A stretch of 47,193 nt of DNA from Okeania sp. KiyG1 (GCF_014132355.1 NZ_BLZO01000052.1:1-47193), one strand, 5' to 3'. Shown: positions 1 to 9,358, counted from the first letter of the stretch. The notes: generated from the letters alone by a model not told the origin. Program-made: numbers and translations.

Positions 1-23
1 CTTTATGAGCGCAAGCCCTAATT
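1..23 (-). repeat. Terminal fragment of an AATTAGGG-type MITE
   Basis: The first bases are the reverse complement of the left end of the element at 262, sharing AGGGCTTGCGCTCATAAA. This is one end of another copy that lies mostly outside the window, facing the copy at 262 in inverted orientation. Confidence 0.6.
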
Positions 24-261
24 AGGGAAACTGGGAATAGAGGTGCAACCCTGCATCGGTGACAGACGCACCTGGTAGTACATCAAGAGAAAAAAGAACA
101 AAAACAACTGTACTTCAGTAGCTTGAAAAACGCTTTGAAGAAGGAGTCATATCATGTCCGGTTGAACAGTTATAAATAAACTACTCAGAATTGCTGAATT
201 GCTGAATTCTGAATTCAGGAGGGAAGAAAGAATAAAAGAAGGAGAAAGTTTTTTTATCACT
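24..261. other. Gene-free segment with hairpins between two inverted MITE ends
   Basis: No ORF is seen. The segment has a perfect 6-bp stem AGGTGC/GCACCT around 38-70 and a CTTCA..TGAAG stem near 112-140. It then has TCATATCATGTCCGG (148-162), a motif that recurs in inverted orientation at 487-503 and, diverged, near 21598, 22013 and 22313. The structure could be the end of a transposon or an RNA-like region, but I do not recognise it with certainty. Confidence 0.35.
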
Positions 262-487
262 AATTAGGGCTTGCGCTCATAAATATCAAAGCATTTACAG
301 GTAAAGGTTTTAGACTTTTTAGGTCTAGAAATTGTACCTGATTTTCAACTCTTCATGCTCAAAGAAAGAGCGTATTTTGGGCGAGAGTTGGGCAAAAAAA
401 TTCTCCCCTACTCCCCTACTCCCCTACTCCCCTACTCCCCTACTCCCCTACTCCTTAAAAAAGACTAGTGAAGCGCAAACCCTAATT
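262..487 (+). mobile_element. AATTAGGG-type MITE, copy 1
   Basis: The element is bounded by the inverted ends AATTAGGGCTTGCGCT and AGCGCAAACCCTAATT. Its interior shares the segment after the left end (ATATCAAAGC, AAAGGTTTTAG) with the copies at 23062, 30582 and 40797. It carries a tandem CCCCTACT run at about 403-453. It has no coding capacity. The parent transposon family cannot be named from the ends alone. Confidence 0.7.
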
Positions 488-857
488 ATCCGGACATGAT
501 ATCAAGAGTCAGGAGTCAGGAGAATGGGGTCGATGGGAATTGGTCCCCCGACAACCACATTTACACCCCCGCTGACGGTGGGGTATTAAACCCATATAGG
601 GATAAAGATAATTTTTTTTTATTTGGTCCTCTAAATCCCAATTTTTTTATCTCATGGCACCCATCGAAGCTATAAACTAATTTGAATTTTACTTCTATCG
701 ATTTTGGATTACTTACAACCTGAATTTCCCGATATTTTTAATAAATCTATAGTAAATTTTACCCAGAAAAGCTTTTAACTATATAATAAAAGCTGAAAGA
801 TAGTTTCCTTCAGCTCGATATTATGTCAACTAACTATAAAAGATAAAATCTATACCT
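488..857. other. Intergenic, no gene seen
   Basis: AT-rich DNA downstream of the minus-strand fcl gene. It begins with the recurring motif TCCGGACATGATAT. I see no ORF, RNA gene or clear terminator. Confidence 0.5.
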
Positions 858-1807
858 TTAAACTTGGTCAGCATTTTCTCGATACCATTCTATTGTATTC
901 TTCAGTCCTTGCTTAAAATCTACATTAGCAATAAAACCAAACTTTTCTTTTGCTTTTTGTGTATCCAAACATCTTCTAGGTTGACCATTTGGTTTATCAG
1001 TTTCCCAAATTATTTCTCCTTGAAATTCCATTAGATCGCAAATTAACTCTACTAAATCACGAATCTTTACCTCATAATTAGTTCCTAAATTAATAGGTTC
1101 AGATTCATTGTAAAATTGAGTTGCCATAACAATTCCTCTAGCCGCATCTGTAGAGTATAAAAATTCACGACTAGGACTACCATCACCCCAAACAGGTAAT
1201 TCTTTATCCCCTCTAATTTGTGCTTCATGCACTTTTTTAATCAAAGCAGGAATAACATGGGAACTCTTTGGATTAAAATTATCTTCAGGGCCATACAAAT
1301 TAACAGGTAGTAAATAAACTCCATTAAAACCGTACTGTTGACGATAAGCTTCTAATTGAACTAAAAGAGCTTTCTTAGCAATACCATAAGGAGCATTAGT
1401 TTCTTCTGGATAACCAATCCAAAGGTCTTCTTCTTTAAATGGAACAGGAGTAAATTTAGGATAAGCACATATTGTACCTACACAAACAAATTTTTCTACA
1501 CCTGATTTATAAGCAGAATCAATTAATTGAACCCCCATCATTAGATTGTCATAAAATAACTCAGCAGGTTTTTCTTGATTCAAACCAATACCACCTACAT
1601 GAGCAGCAAGATGAATTACAATATCTTGTCCATCAACTACTTTTTGACAAGCTTCTAAGGTACAAAGGTCATAATCACGCGATCGCGGTATAGTAATCTG
1701 ATTAGGATTAGCTCCTGCCTGATGAAGTTGATCTAAAACTTGGCGTCCAAGAAAACCAGATCCACCTGTTACTAGAATTTTTTGTTTTCTAACTCTAATT
1801 TAGTCAT
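858..1807 (-). CDS. fcl: GDP-L-fucose synthase (GDP-4-keto-6-deoxymannose epimerase/reductase), frameshifted near the start
   Basis: This gene carries out the last step of GDP-L-fucose synthesis, epimerising and reducing the product of Gmd in the cytoplasm. Translating back from the stop gives the whole SDR-type protein: the Rossmann motif TGGSGFLG directly after the start, the family signature HVGGIGLNQEKPAELFYDN, the active-site YGIAK (Tyr and Lys) after a TICAYPK segment, and the usual C-terminus, about 316 residues. The ATG at 1805-1807 follows GGAG at good spacing (GGAGATTTTTATG), but its frame (MTKLELENKK) hits a stop after 11 codons. The body of the gene lies in the neighbouring frame, and one extra A in the AAAAAA run at 1778-1783 would join them. 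The simple uninterrupted ORF starts only at a TTG at 1583, which would lack the NADP-binding motif and cannot be the real start. The lesion is a true frameshift, a sequencing error or a slippage site. gmd lies upstream on the same strand. Confidence 0.85.
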
Positions 1808-2683
1808 AAAAATCTCCGAGATTGATATTCATCAAACATTAAGTCTAGGGTTTAGGGAATTAGAATCAGTCAGTTTGGAAAAACAAGCGATGCAATATTA
1901 GTATCTCAGAAATTAGACTGATATGAAGTTATAGGAAAAATCCTCTATTTGCCAGTTGAGGAATGTAATTGATATTATATATTGCTGATTTTCTCTTCTC
2001 AAGTTTACCAATCGTTTGGCATTTATAGTAGTTCAATTTAATTTGTCATATTTTCCTGAAAATTTAGAATTGTTCTGAGATATTTTTGCAGTTTATCAGA
2101 ACCTTATTTATCACTTTAAAGTTGATTATATTCCTCATATTCAGGTCAGAGCTATTTCATTCTAAACTGTGCCATTTTATTTATTGACGAAATCACGTTA
2201 TTTCAAGCTTGAGGAAATTTATCTTTCACTGCCTGAAAATCAATAAATTCATTGCTAAAATCTAGAATTAAATGACCCTGATATTTAGGTATAGCAAACT
2301 ATCTATAAATTTCTACAAGGCATTCAGTTTCTTAGTTCTAATGCCTAACTTTATTTCACATCTATTTAAAACCTTAAAAATCATTAATTCTCCTCAATAT
2401 AACTGTAGCTCTCTGCCATCTTATTAGTAATACAAATTTTCGAGTTCATTTATCTTAATTGATTAGGGATGTTATTCTATAAATTATTGACTACTGGAAC
2501 TCAGATTAATTTTATAGATACACCCCATTTTTTTTACTTTTCAGCAGAGCAGATTTTAAAGTCCCAACTTTTTGTCAACTTTTAGTTATATAGCGCAAAA
2601 AAATCAGCTAAATAAGTATCACTTCAAAATAATTAAAGATTGACTTCAACAGTAATTACGAGCCTAAATTTAGGCAAAAAACT
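1808..2683. other. Long gene-free spacer between gmd and fcl
   Basis: About 875 bases, very AT-rich. No ORF worth calling on either strand and no recognisable repeat copy. It presumably holds the gmd 3' end and the fcl promoter, but I cannot place either. Confidence 0.5.
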
Positions 2684-3712
2684 TTAATCAAACCCACTAC
2701 CAACCATAGTAGATTTTTCCAAAGCTTTAATGTCAGAATCAACCATCAAATGTACTAACTCTGTAAACGTAACCGATGGCTGCCAACCTAATTTTTCTTT
2801 TGCCTTTGTACAATCACCAATCAATAAATCTACTTCTGCAGGGCGTAAATAACGAGCATCAAACTCTACATAATCCTGCCAATTTAGATTAACATGAGTA
2901 AATGCTATTTCTAGAAATTCCTTAATAGAATGAGTTTCATTAGTAGCAATCACATAATCATCTGGTTGCTCCTGTTGTAGCATCATCCACATAGCTCTGA
3001 CATAATCCTTTGCATATCCCCAATCTCGCTTAGAATCTAGATTACCAAGATAGAGTTTCTTCTGTTTACCTGCTACAATTCTAGCTACAGCACGAGTAAT
3101 TTTGCGAGTTACAAAAGTTTCTCCCCGACGTGGACTTTCATGGTTAAACAATATGCCATTACAAGCAAAGAGATTGTATGATTCTCTGTAATTTAGAGTT
3201 TGCCAGTGGGCATAAACTTTAGCACAAGAATAAGGACTACGAGGATAAAAAGGCGTAGTTTCCTTCTGAGGTACTTCCTGAACTTTACCAAACATTTCAG
3301 AAGAACCAGCTTGATAGAAACGGACTTCAATTCCAGTACGATATTGGTAGTCTCGAATTGCTTCTAGTAAACGTAGAGCGCCCATTGCTACTGTATCTAC
3401 GGTATACTCTGGAGAATCGAAGCTCACTCTCACATGGGACTGGGCGCCCAAATTATATATTTCTACTGGTCTAACTTCTTCAAGGATACGGCGTATAGTA
3501 GTTCCATCAGTTAAATCTCCATAATGCAGAAATAAACTAACATGGGGATTGTGAGGGTCTTGATAAATATGGTCTATTCTATTTGTATTGAAACTAGAAC
3601 TACGTCTAATAATACCGTGAACCTCATAGTCCTTCTCTAACAAAAATTCGCTCAAGTATGAACCATCTTGACCTGTAATACCAGTAATTAGCGCTCGTTT
3701 CTTTTCAGTCAT
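2684..3712 (-). CDS. gmd: GDP-mannose 4,6-dehydratase
   Basis: Converts GDP-D-mannose to GDP-4-keto-6-deoxy-D-mannose, the first committed step to GDP-L-fucose and GDP-rhamnose. The 342-residue protein is close to the family length. It opens with the nucleotide-binding motif [10 protein letters not shown] (residues 11-20), followed by [15 protein letters not shown], typical of GMDs. The SDR active site is visible as SSE (137-139) with Tyr161 and Lys165 in YSCAK. The C-terminal half has the GDP-sugar binding region with [10 protein letters not shown] and the helix KAKEKLGW. It lies between the sugar transferase (470 bases upstream) and fcl (880 bases downstream), all on the minus strand. This fits one surface-polysaccharide pathway, though the long gaps argue against a compact operon. 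I see no strong ribosome site before the ATG. Confidence 0.95.
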   Translation of the reverse strand: MTEKKRALITGITGQDGSYLSEFLLEKDYEVHGIIRRSSSFNTNRIDHIYQDPHNPHVSLFLHYGDLTDGTTIRRILEEVRPVEIYNLGAQSHVRVSFDSPEYTVDTVAMGALRLLEAIRDYQYRTGIEVRFYQAGSSEMFGKVQEVPQKETTPFYPRSPYSCAKVYAHWQTLNYRESYNLFACNGILFNHESPRRGETFVTRKITRAVARIVAGKQKKLYLGNLDSKRDWGYAKDYVRAMWMMLQQEQPDDYVIATNETHSIKEFLEIAFTHVNLNWQDYVEFDARYLRPAEVDLLIGDCTKAKEKLGWQPSVTFTELVHLMVDSDIKALEKSTMVGSGFD

Positions 3713-4181
3713 TGGAGTTAATATTTACAAGGTAATAAATTGGCAGGGAATGTCCATAATAATTAGTTCCATCGCTACAGTGCAAAAGCAATAAATATAT
3801 ATTTATTTTTTTGCTTAATAGTAGGGTTATACTCTCTACCATTCCCAGATATCTAGACTAACCTAAAATTGTTCTCATAACCAAGAGCTTTGAGTTAATA
3901 TTCATCAACTTGATTCCTTGAAAAATACTATTTCTCTCAAGGAAATAAAACAGATTTTATAGCAAGGTACGAGTTGGTTAGGACATAGACTGGTGATAAA
4001 TCTTAGACAGATAAATTCTTTTCTCACTGTTCCCTGTTCCCTGTTCCCTGTTCCCTGTTCCCTGCTATATTTAAACTTATAAATTTGGGTTAGAAAGATA
4101 ATAGTTGGAAAAATACTATCAACCTCTAACCCCATAATAACTTCAGTTGATTTTAAATCACTTAGTCATTAATGACAAGCC
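3713..4181. repeat. Intergenic repeat with TATAGCAAGG ends and TTCCCTG heptamers
   Basis: At about 3958-4068 a segment starts TATAGCAAGGTACGAGTTGG and ends in TTCCCTGCTATA, i.e. near-inverted ends. Between them are five tandem TTCCCTG heptamers (4026-4062). The same left and right arms recur at 9663-9862. No gene is seen in the spacer. Confidence 0.55.
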
Positions 4182-4913
4182 TTAGTAAGCACCATTGTTT
4201 TTTGGGAAAACAACAATACCAATTGTTTTAAACATAATCCATATATCTATCCAAAAATTTCTGAAGTTTACATAAAAAAGGTCGATTTGAACTCTCTTAG
4301 GATAGGGAATGTCATTCCGACCAGAAACTTGCCATAAACCTGTAATTCCCGGTTTGATGGTCAGAATTTTATCCATGTGATGACCGTATTTTGGTAGTTC
4401 CTCAACCACTAATGGTCTAGGCCCTACAACGCTCATATCACCTTTCAAAACATTCCAAAATTGGGGAAATTCATCTAAACTCGTCACCCTAAGAAATTTA
4501 CCTATCCATGTAATTCTAGGGTCATGTTTTAATTTAAAACTTTCTTGAAATTCTTGGCGCAGATGAGGAGATGTTTCCATAATTTCTCCTAACATTTCAT
4601 CTGCATTTTTCACCATAGTTCTAAACTTCAAACAACGGAAAAGCTTTCGATTTTTACCCACTCTTTCTTGAACATAAAAAACCGATCCAGGTGAGCTAAA
4701 GACAATTAGTAAAGCTATAAACAGGTAAACGGGGGCAAACAATATCAGAACCGACAGAGAGAACAGGATATCAAATAATCGTTTATAAAACCCTACCTCT
4801 AGGCCCTCTAGAAATCGACTTTTTTGTCTATCTCTGGAGAGGAAAGGTTGAAAACCACGTCCTGTAAACCCTCTAATTACCTTGCCAGAGATGAATTGGC
4901 TATCGGCAGTCAT
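4182..4913 (-). CDS. Exopolysaccharide/undecaprenyl-phosphate sugar transferase (WbaP/EpsL-like)
   Basis: A bacterial sugar transferase (Pfam Bac_transf type). It would transfer a sugar-1-phosphate from a nucleotide sugar to undecaprenyl phosphate at the inner face of the plasma membrane, starting a repeat unit of an exopolysaccharide, capsule or O-antigen. The 243-residue protein has one hydrophobic segment (about residues 45-70, KRLFDILFSLSVLILFAPVY). The catalytic domain follows with family signatures: GSVFYVQERVGKN, FRCLKFRTM, the Asp-Glu pair in TSLDEFPQFWNVLKGDMSVVG, then GPRPL, KPGITGLWQVSGRN and the C-terminal DIWIMFKTI. It has only the single N-terminal hydrophobic segment of the short class, not the multi-span N-terminus of WbaP/WbaZ. 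The start is supported by AGGAG five bases upstream. Which sugar it uses cannot be read from the sequence. Confidence 0.9.
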   Translation of the reverse strand: MTADSQFISGKVIRGFTGRGFQPFLSRDRQKSRFLEGLEVGFYKRLFDILFSLSVLILFAPVYLFIALLIVFSSPGSVFYVQERVGKNRKLFRCLKFRTMVKNADEMLGEIMETSPHLRQEFQESFKLKHDPRITWIGKFLRVTSLDEFPQFWNVLKGDMSVVGPRPLVVEELPKYGHHMDKILTIKPGITGLWQVSGRNDIPYPKRVQIDLFYVNFRNFWIDIWIMFKTIGIVVFPKNNGAY

Positions 4914-5127
4914 CTTACTCCTTCACTTCACACCACACACAGTCCTGATCATAAAGCTTATAGCGAAATAGAGGGAAATTTTAGTTACGAAAAAGATGAC
5001 TTATTTTGAAAAAGGACAATTATTTCCCTCTCGCTTCAGATTCTTCCGTGTCTATATTAATAAACTTTATACAAATCAAAGATTTGTTTTAATCTCAAGA
5101 TTAATCATCAGGATTATTTCAACGTTG

Positions 5128-5410
5128 GTTGGAGACCCGCGCTCTCCGGTCAGGGGAGCGTCGGGAGGAAAACCAATCAATGTTGTGGTTCTTAAAATAA
5201 TATGCTATTATCAATATAATAAGGCTGCTGGGCTCGCAGTATCAGTCTTCGGAGAAATTAAACGGACATGGAGGAAGCGTGGTAACAGGCAAGTCAGCAT
5301 TTTCCAGCGAGGTGTCAAACCGCCCTGAGTCGTTCGTTCAGCAAGTGTCTGTTTGAATGATAGATGGGAATCCCGCGCTGTCTCGCAGAGCAGTGTAGGG
5401 AGGATGTCAA
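5128..5410 (+). mobile_element. Remnant of an IS200/IS605-type element (right end, no tnpB body)
   Basis: GC-richer than its surroundings. It has an 8-bp hairpin CGCTCTCC/GGGGAGCG at about 5140-5160. The block from about 5225 to 5400 could include the last codons of a TnpB-like frame (AAGLAVSVFGE). It closes with GGGAATCCCGCG, a small hairpin and GGAGGATGTCAA (5399-5410). The pattern GGAATC-hairpin-GAGGATGTCAA is what I know from right ends of cyanobacterial IS200/IS605 elements, where the TnpB guide RNA (omega RNA) is encoded. The same pattern is seen inverted at 45191. No intact transposase is present. Confidence 0.5.
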
Positions 5411-5572
5411 AATAGACATCTAGTGATAATCAAAAATAAGATCAATTATCGCACAAAAATCATCAATTCTTTCCCCCTACTCCCTACTCTCTACTCCCTA
5501 CTCCCTCTTTTCCAGAGGGGTCTAATGTGATTTTCTACATCTGGGATGCATAGTTGTTCAACTACTAATAGG
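5411..5572. repeat. Short spacer with TACTCCC heptamers
   Basis: About four imperfect TACTCCC heptamers at 5472-5506, just downstream of the RTX protease gene (minus strand). Nothing else is recognised. Confidence 0.5.
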
Positions 5573-7264
5573 TCAAACACTAACAGTCGTAGAATTAGCA
5601 GTCTCAATAATTATATTCTCAATTTCCTCAACAGATAAACTAGGATTAGCTTGTTTAATTAAAGCTGCGACACCTGCAACATGAGGCGTTGCCATAGAAG
5701 TACCAGCAAAGAAACTATATAAATTACCAGTTATTGAAGGAACTACAGGTCCATAAATATCTCCTGCATCTTCAGGAAAACCATTTCCTCCAGGGGCCAC
5801 AACATAATCCAGTTCGCTACCAGCTTTATTAGAGAAAGAAGAAAATTGGGCATTTCGATCTACTGACCCAACTGCAATTCCATATTCATCAGCTAATCTT
5901 GCTGGATAATCAGGACTGCTTAAACTATCATTACCTGCGGCAGAAACAAATACAACACCTCGATCGGCAGCATAACGAATGGCATCGAGTTCCCTGCTAA
6001 CTAAATTTCTTCCACCAGAACTAAAGTTAATTACATCTGCTCCATTATCAACAGCATAGCGAATAGCTGATATTCCATCGCTAACTCTACCGACTCCTTC
6101 ATCATTTAGTACCCGGAGAGACATAATTTCAGCATTTGGAGCTACTCCAGTTGTTCCTATTCCATCTCTCTTGGCAGCAATTGTACCTGCTATATGAGTT
6201 CCATGACTTTCTTCATCCATTGGGTCATTATCATCATTTACAAAATCCCAGCCCCAGGTATCATCTATATAACCATTGTCATCATCATCAATACCATTGT
6301 TGGGAATCTCGTCGCTATTGCTCCACATTTGCCCTGTTAATTCAGGATGGGTATTATCTACACCACTATCAATGACAGCTACTACAATACCTTCTCCCTG
6401 AAAACCTTGATTCCAAACTTCTGGTGCTTTAACTAAATCTAGTCCCCACTGATTTCCGCCGACATCTGGAATATCTGGAAAAGGGGCAGTTCCAATAGCA
6501 CTGGCCACTGCTGCTGAGGCATCGACTAAACCATATCCAAAAGTACTGTTAAAGCTTGACTGTATAGAACTAGCTGTTTGTGGAACTTCATTTATACTTA
6601 TAGTATCCCCAAAAATTAAGCGACTTTCAATAAGTTCTGTGTCAGATATTGCTTTAACTCTTGCTAAGATTAAGCCATTTGTCTGAACTTGAATTAATGT
6701 ATCCCCCGATAAAGAATCTGCTGTTAATAAGATGTCATTTTCTGTTAAGTTTTCTGGTATTTTAATTCTGTCAAAATTAGCATCAAAATCATCAATAATG
6801 TCTGCCGCATCTATATTATTGCTTTGAGGTTCTCGCAGCACAAATGTGTCATTCCCTGCTCCTCCAATTAATGTATCTTTTCCTAAGTCTCCAGAAATTA
6901 AATCGTTACCATCTCCACCTAATAAAATATCGTTTTCTTTACCCCCAAACATTGTATCGTTACCAATTTCTCCATAAATTGTATCGCTACCAATTTCTCC
7001 AAAAATTAGATCGTTACCTTGGTTAGCATAAATTAAATCATTATCTCTACCTCCTCGTAAAGTATCAGAACCGTCCCCACCAAATAGGTTGTCGTTGCCT
7101 TTATTACCATTAATTAGTTCAGGATTTGATGAACCTATTACTGTATCATTACCATCTAGAGCTTGTAGACCTCCTGGGTATGGATTCAGTAAATTTACGG
7201 GTACAATAAAGTTATTAGGGTCGTTATCTAATAAATAAGAGAAACCATCAGAACTAGGAGCCAT
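5573..7264 (-). CDS. RTX-repeat subtilisin-like serine protease (peptidase S8)
   Basis: A 563-residue predicted secreted protease. Residues about 36-145 are calcium-binding RTX nonapeptides (GGxGxDxLx type, e.g. GGDGSDTLR, GGDGNDLIS, GGAGNDTFV), ending in the usual transition to a beta segment. Residues about 270-555 are a peptidase S8 domain with the complete triad in order: Asp299 (VVAVIDSGVD), His354 (SHGTHIAGT) and Ser523 (GTSMATPHVAG), plus the oxyanion Asn445 (SAAGND). There is no cleavable Sec signal and no evident propeptide. RTX proteins are normally exported by type I secretion using an uncleaved C-terminal signal. Here the RTX block is N-terminal, an arrangement I associate with cyanobacterial RTX proteins. 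No ABC/HlyD exporter genes are nearby. Substrate unknown. The protein ends shortly after the catalytic Ser region, so a C-terminal extension may have been lost. Confidence 0.9.
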   Translation of the reverse strand: MAPSSDGFSYLLDNDPNNFIVPVNLLNPYPGGLQALDGNDTVIGSSNPELINGNKGNDNLFGGDGSDTLRGGRDNDLIYANQGNDLIFGEIGSDTIYGEIGNDTMFGGKENDILLGGDGNDLISGDLGKDTLIGGAGNDTFVLREPQSNNIDAADIIDDFDANFDRIKIPENLTENDILLTADSLSGDTLIQVQTNGLILARVKAISDTELIESRLIFGDTISINEVPQTASSIQSSFNSTFGYGLVDASAAVASAIGTAPFPDIPDVGGNQWGLDLVKAPEVWNQGFQGEGIVVAVIDSGVDNTHPELTGQMWSNSDEIPNNGIDDDDNGYIDDTWGWDFVNDDNDPMDEESHGTHIAGTIAAKRDGIGTTGVAPNAEIMSLRVLNDEGVGRVSDGISAIRYAVDNGADVINFSSGGRNLVSRELDAIRYAADRGVVFVSAAGNDSLSSPDYPARLADEYGIAVGSVDRNAQFSSFSNKAGSELDYVVAPGGNGFPEDAGDIYGPVVPSITGNLYSFFAGTSMATPHVAGVAALIKQANPSLSVEEIENIIIETANSTTVSV

Positions 7265-7718
7265 TATTGTATTCTTTTATTGTGTTGACGCTAATTTTTA
7301 GTATAGACGTGCTTTATTTATTTTTGGTCAAATAATATTTTCTCTTTATTCCTGATTTCTTACATTTCATTTAAAATCCTAAAAATTAATTATCTTGGTT
7401 TGGCAATTTTTAAAAGTTATTCTTTCTGATTATTCCTATTCATTAGGAGTCTTATATCATGTCTCTTTGAATACCCACAATAAAAATTTTAGGTAACAGG
7501 GAATACGGAACAGGGAACAGGGAGAAATTTATCAGAGAAAACATTTTTATTATGGCTAATTAATGAGACTTGATATTACTCATTCCTATCTTAATTATTT
7601 TCCATTTCATATTCAGCTTTTTAATAATTATTTTTACTGTCTTTTTACTTGCCTTTATTTACACTTTATTTTTAATTTTAAGCATAACTTTATTAAGAGT
7701 TTTGGGTTGATATTTTAT
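7265..7718. other. Gene-free spacer upstream of the RTX protease
   Basis: AT-rich, no gene. It contains a diverged ATATCATGTCTCTTTGAATA motif at about 7455-7474 and a short GGAACAG/GGGAATA-type tandem at about 7497-7525. It probably includes the protease promoter, which I cannot place. Confidence 0.4.
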
Positions 7719-8207
7719 CCCACATTCCGCACTTCAAGAGCGTAACATAAAAATTAGTATAAAATCCTTAGCTTGCTTAGGTATTTATACTATATAAATT
7801 ATCTTCATTTACCTCAATCGAGAGTCAAATTCTCAGATTACTTATGCCAGCATAAACACTTACTGAATCCTTGACTCCTATTGACCACCATAATTTACTT
7901 CTGTAAGCATTCAGCTATTAGCTCTCAGCTATCAGCAACAAGACTCTCTCATACTAGGACAGTGTTTAAATTAATATAGACTTTAAGGGCAAGGGAGGCA
8001 ACTTTTATAGTAAGACAATTAATAAAACTTTTATCCTAAACTAAAAGCAATAGCTGATAGCTGATAACGTAGTTCCGACCATAGGAGGCTGGCTGACGGC
8101 TGAATGCTTACTTACTTCTTACTTCTTACTTCCTTCTTAATGCATGACTTTTGAATGCATGACTTTTGACTTATTTTTCTACTACATTTTGTGGTGCGGA
8201 ATGTGGG
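7719..8207. mobile_element. 489-bp non-autonomous element with 14-bp perfect inverted ends
   Basis: The ends are CCCACATTCCGCAC (7719-7732) and its exact reverse complement GTGCGGAATGTGGG (8194-8207). They are flanked by the 6-bp direct repeat TTTTAT (7713-7718 and 8208-8213), consistent with a target duplication. There is no transposase ORF inside. The interior is interrupted by a second element at 7903-8111 with its own target duplication, so this is the older insertion. Confidence 0.75.
7903..8111 (+). mobile_element. GTAAGC-type MITE (IS66-like ends), copy 1, 209 bp
   Basis: Starts GTAAGCATTCAGC and ends GCTGAATGCTTAC (inverted), flanked by the exact 8-bp direct repeat TTACTTCT (7895-7902 and 8112-8119). 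IS66-family elements have ends beginning GTAA and make 8-bp duplications, so an IS66-type transposase is the likely mover. It shares length and core (GGACAGTGTTTAAATTAA, AAACTAAAAGCAATAGCTGA) with the copy at 25219. Non-coding. Confidence 0.85.
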
Positions 8208-8737
8208 TTTTATCGTCTCTTTTCTCTGATTTTTTGAAAATCATCCTTACCGTTTACAGCGCTTTTCGCTCTTGATGAACCACATCTTCACAAGCAAAAA
8301 TCCTGTAGGGGAGCCATTCGCAGCTTTGCGGAACGCAAATGGCCATTTGCTTCGCATAACTATCGTTAACGCCCCTACTGTGGTTTACCCAAATGAAAAC
8401 TGCTGTAATTCTCAATTTTGTCAATTACTCTTTACTTTTTGTATACAAAGAGCAACTTTATTACTCAGATAAATATTACCATCTGATAGTTTTATAGCAG
8501 TAGAAGGAAAAGTTAGGGCAGATCAAAAGCTTAAAACTCAGACAAAGCAATATTTTTCCTTCTTCCCTCTTCCTTCTTCCTTTTTCCTTCTGCTATTACT
8601 CTAATCTTTTATTGATTTTTTTGATTTGCTATTCCCTTAAAATAGGTTTTTTCCTATTTACCTTCGTTCGTTATTGTTTAAATTTTTGAGTACTCTATCT
8701 CCTTGATTATTGTATCTTTATAAAAATTTATTTTTCA
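8208..8737. repeat. Gene-free spacer with palindromic repeats
   Basis: At 8275-8390 a large imperfect palindrome pairs AACCACA and GTAGGGG with CCCCTAC and TGTGGTT. At its centre is a 16-bp perfect palindrome GCAAATGGCCATTTGC. At about 8493-8596 lies a TATAGCAG..CTTCTGCTAT element also found at 39615-39727, rich in CTTCCTT heptamers. No gene is seen. Confidence 0.55.
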
Positions 8738-9358
8738 TCAGGTAAATAGAGAAGGCTGACAAGGACTAAATGAGAGCCGATGTTGAGACGATAGCCCATA
8801 ATTTAATATTCCTTGCTTGTGTTTAGGAGTACCATAACCTTTGTTATTAGTCAAGTCATAAACAGGATACTTTTTTGCCAAACGTATAATCAATGTATCT
8901 CGCCAGACTTTAGCCACAATACTTGCAGCAGCGATCGCCAAACACTTAGTATCTCCTTTAACAATAGCTTTCTGAGGTATAGACAAATCTTTAATTTGCT
9001 GATTCCCATCAACCAAAACCAAATTTGGCCTATATTTCAACTTGAGGACAGCTCGCTTCATAGCCAATAAAGAAGCTTGTAAAATGTTCAAGCGGTCAAT
9101 CTCGCGCACAGAAGCTATACCAATTTTACAATCCAAAGCTATAGCTTGAATCTCATTAGCCAAACTACAACGACGCTTTTTTGTTAATTTCTTACTATCT
9201 GTTATTTCACCTCCCTTATAGAGGGAAAAAGGGGATGGCAAATCATCCAATTCTGGCAAAATTACTGCTGCTGCTACTACAGGTCCAAATAATGCTCCAC
9301 GTCCTACTTCATCCACACCAGCAGTAAAAGGTTCAATTATATTAATAGGGTATACCAT
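8738..9358 (-). CDS. rnhB: Ribonuclease HII
   Basis: Degrades the RNA strand of RNA-DNA hybrids and starts removal of single ribonucleotides misincorporated in DNA. The 206-residue protein has the RNase HII motif GVDEVGRG with acidic Asp16 and Glu17, then DSKKLTKKRR (54-63), the third metal ligand Asp117 in LVDGNQ, and the fourth, Asp154, in AKVWRD. It has no N-terminal extension of the HIII type. It lies on the same strand as rne, about 520 bases downstream. In other cyanobacteria the two are commonly adjacent and co-transcribed. Here repeats have been inserted between them, so coupled transcription is uncertain. Confidence 0.96.
   Translation of the reverse strand: MVYPINIIEPFTAGVDEVGRGALFGPVVAAAVILPELDDLPSPFSLYKGGEITDSKKLTKKRRCSLANEIQAIALDCKIGIASVREIDRLNILQASLLAMKRAVLKLKYRPNLVLVDGNQQIKDLSIPQKAIVKGDTKCLAIAAASIVAKVWRDTLIIRLAKKYPVYDLTNNKGYGTPKHKQGILNYGLSSQHRLSFSPCQPSLFT

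Noticed and set aside
24-170. Group II intron 3' end
   Set aside because: No domain V-like AGC/GUU helix with GAAA loop or intron-encoded protein is visible, so I did not call it.
858-1583. A 241-residue fcl starting at the TTG at 1583
   Set aside because: It would lack the NADP-binding TGGSGFLG segment, which is present directly upstream in the same frame.
4996-5328. 110-codon plus-strand ORF as a gene
   Set aside because: Its first half is low-complexity AT-rich sequence and its last ~35 codons cross the IS605-type end. No whole-length protein character; at most the tail is a tnpB leftover.
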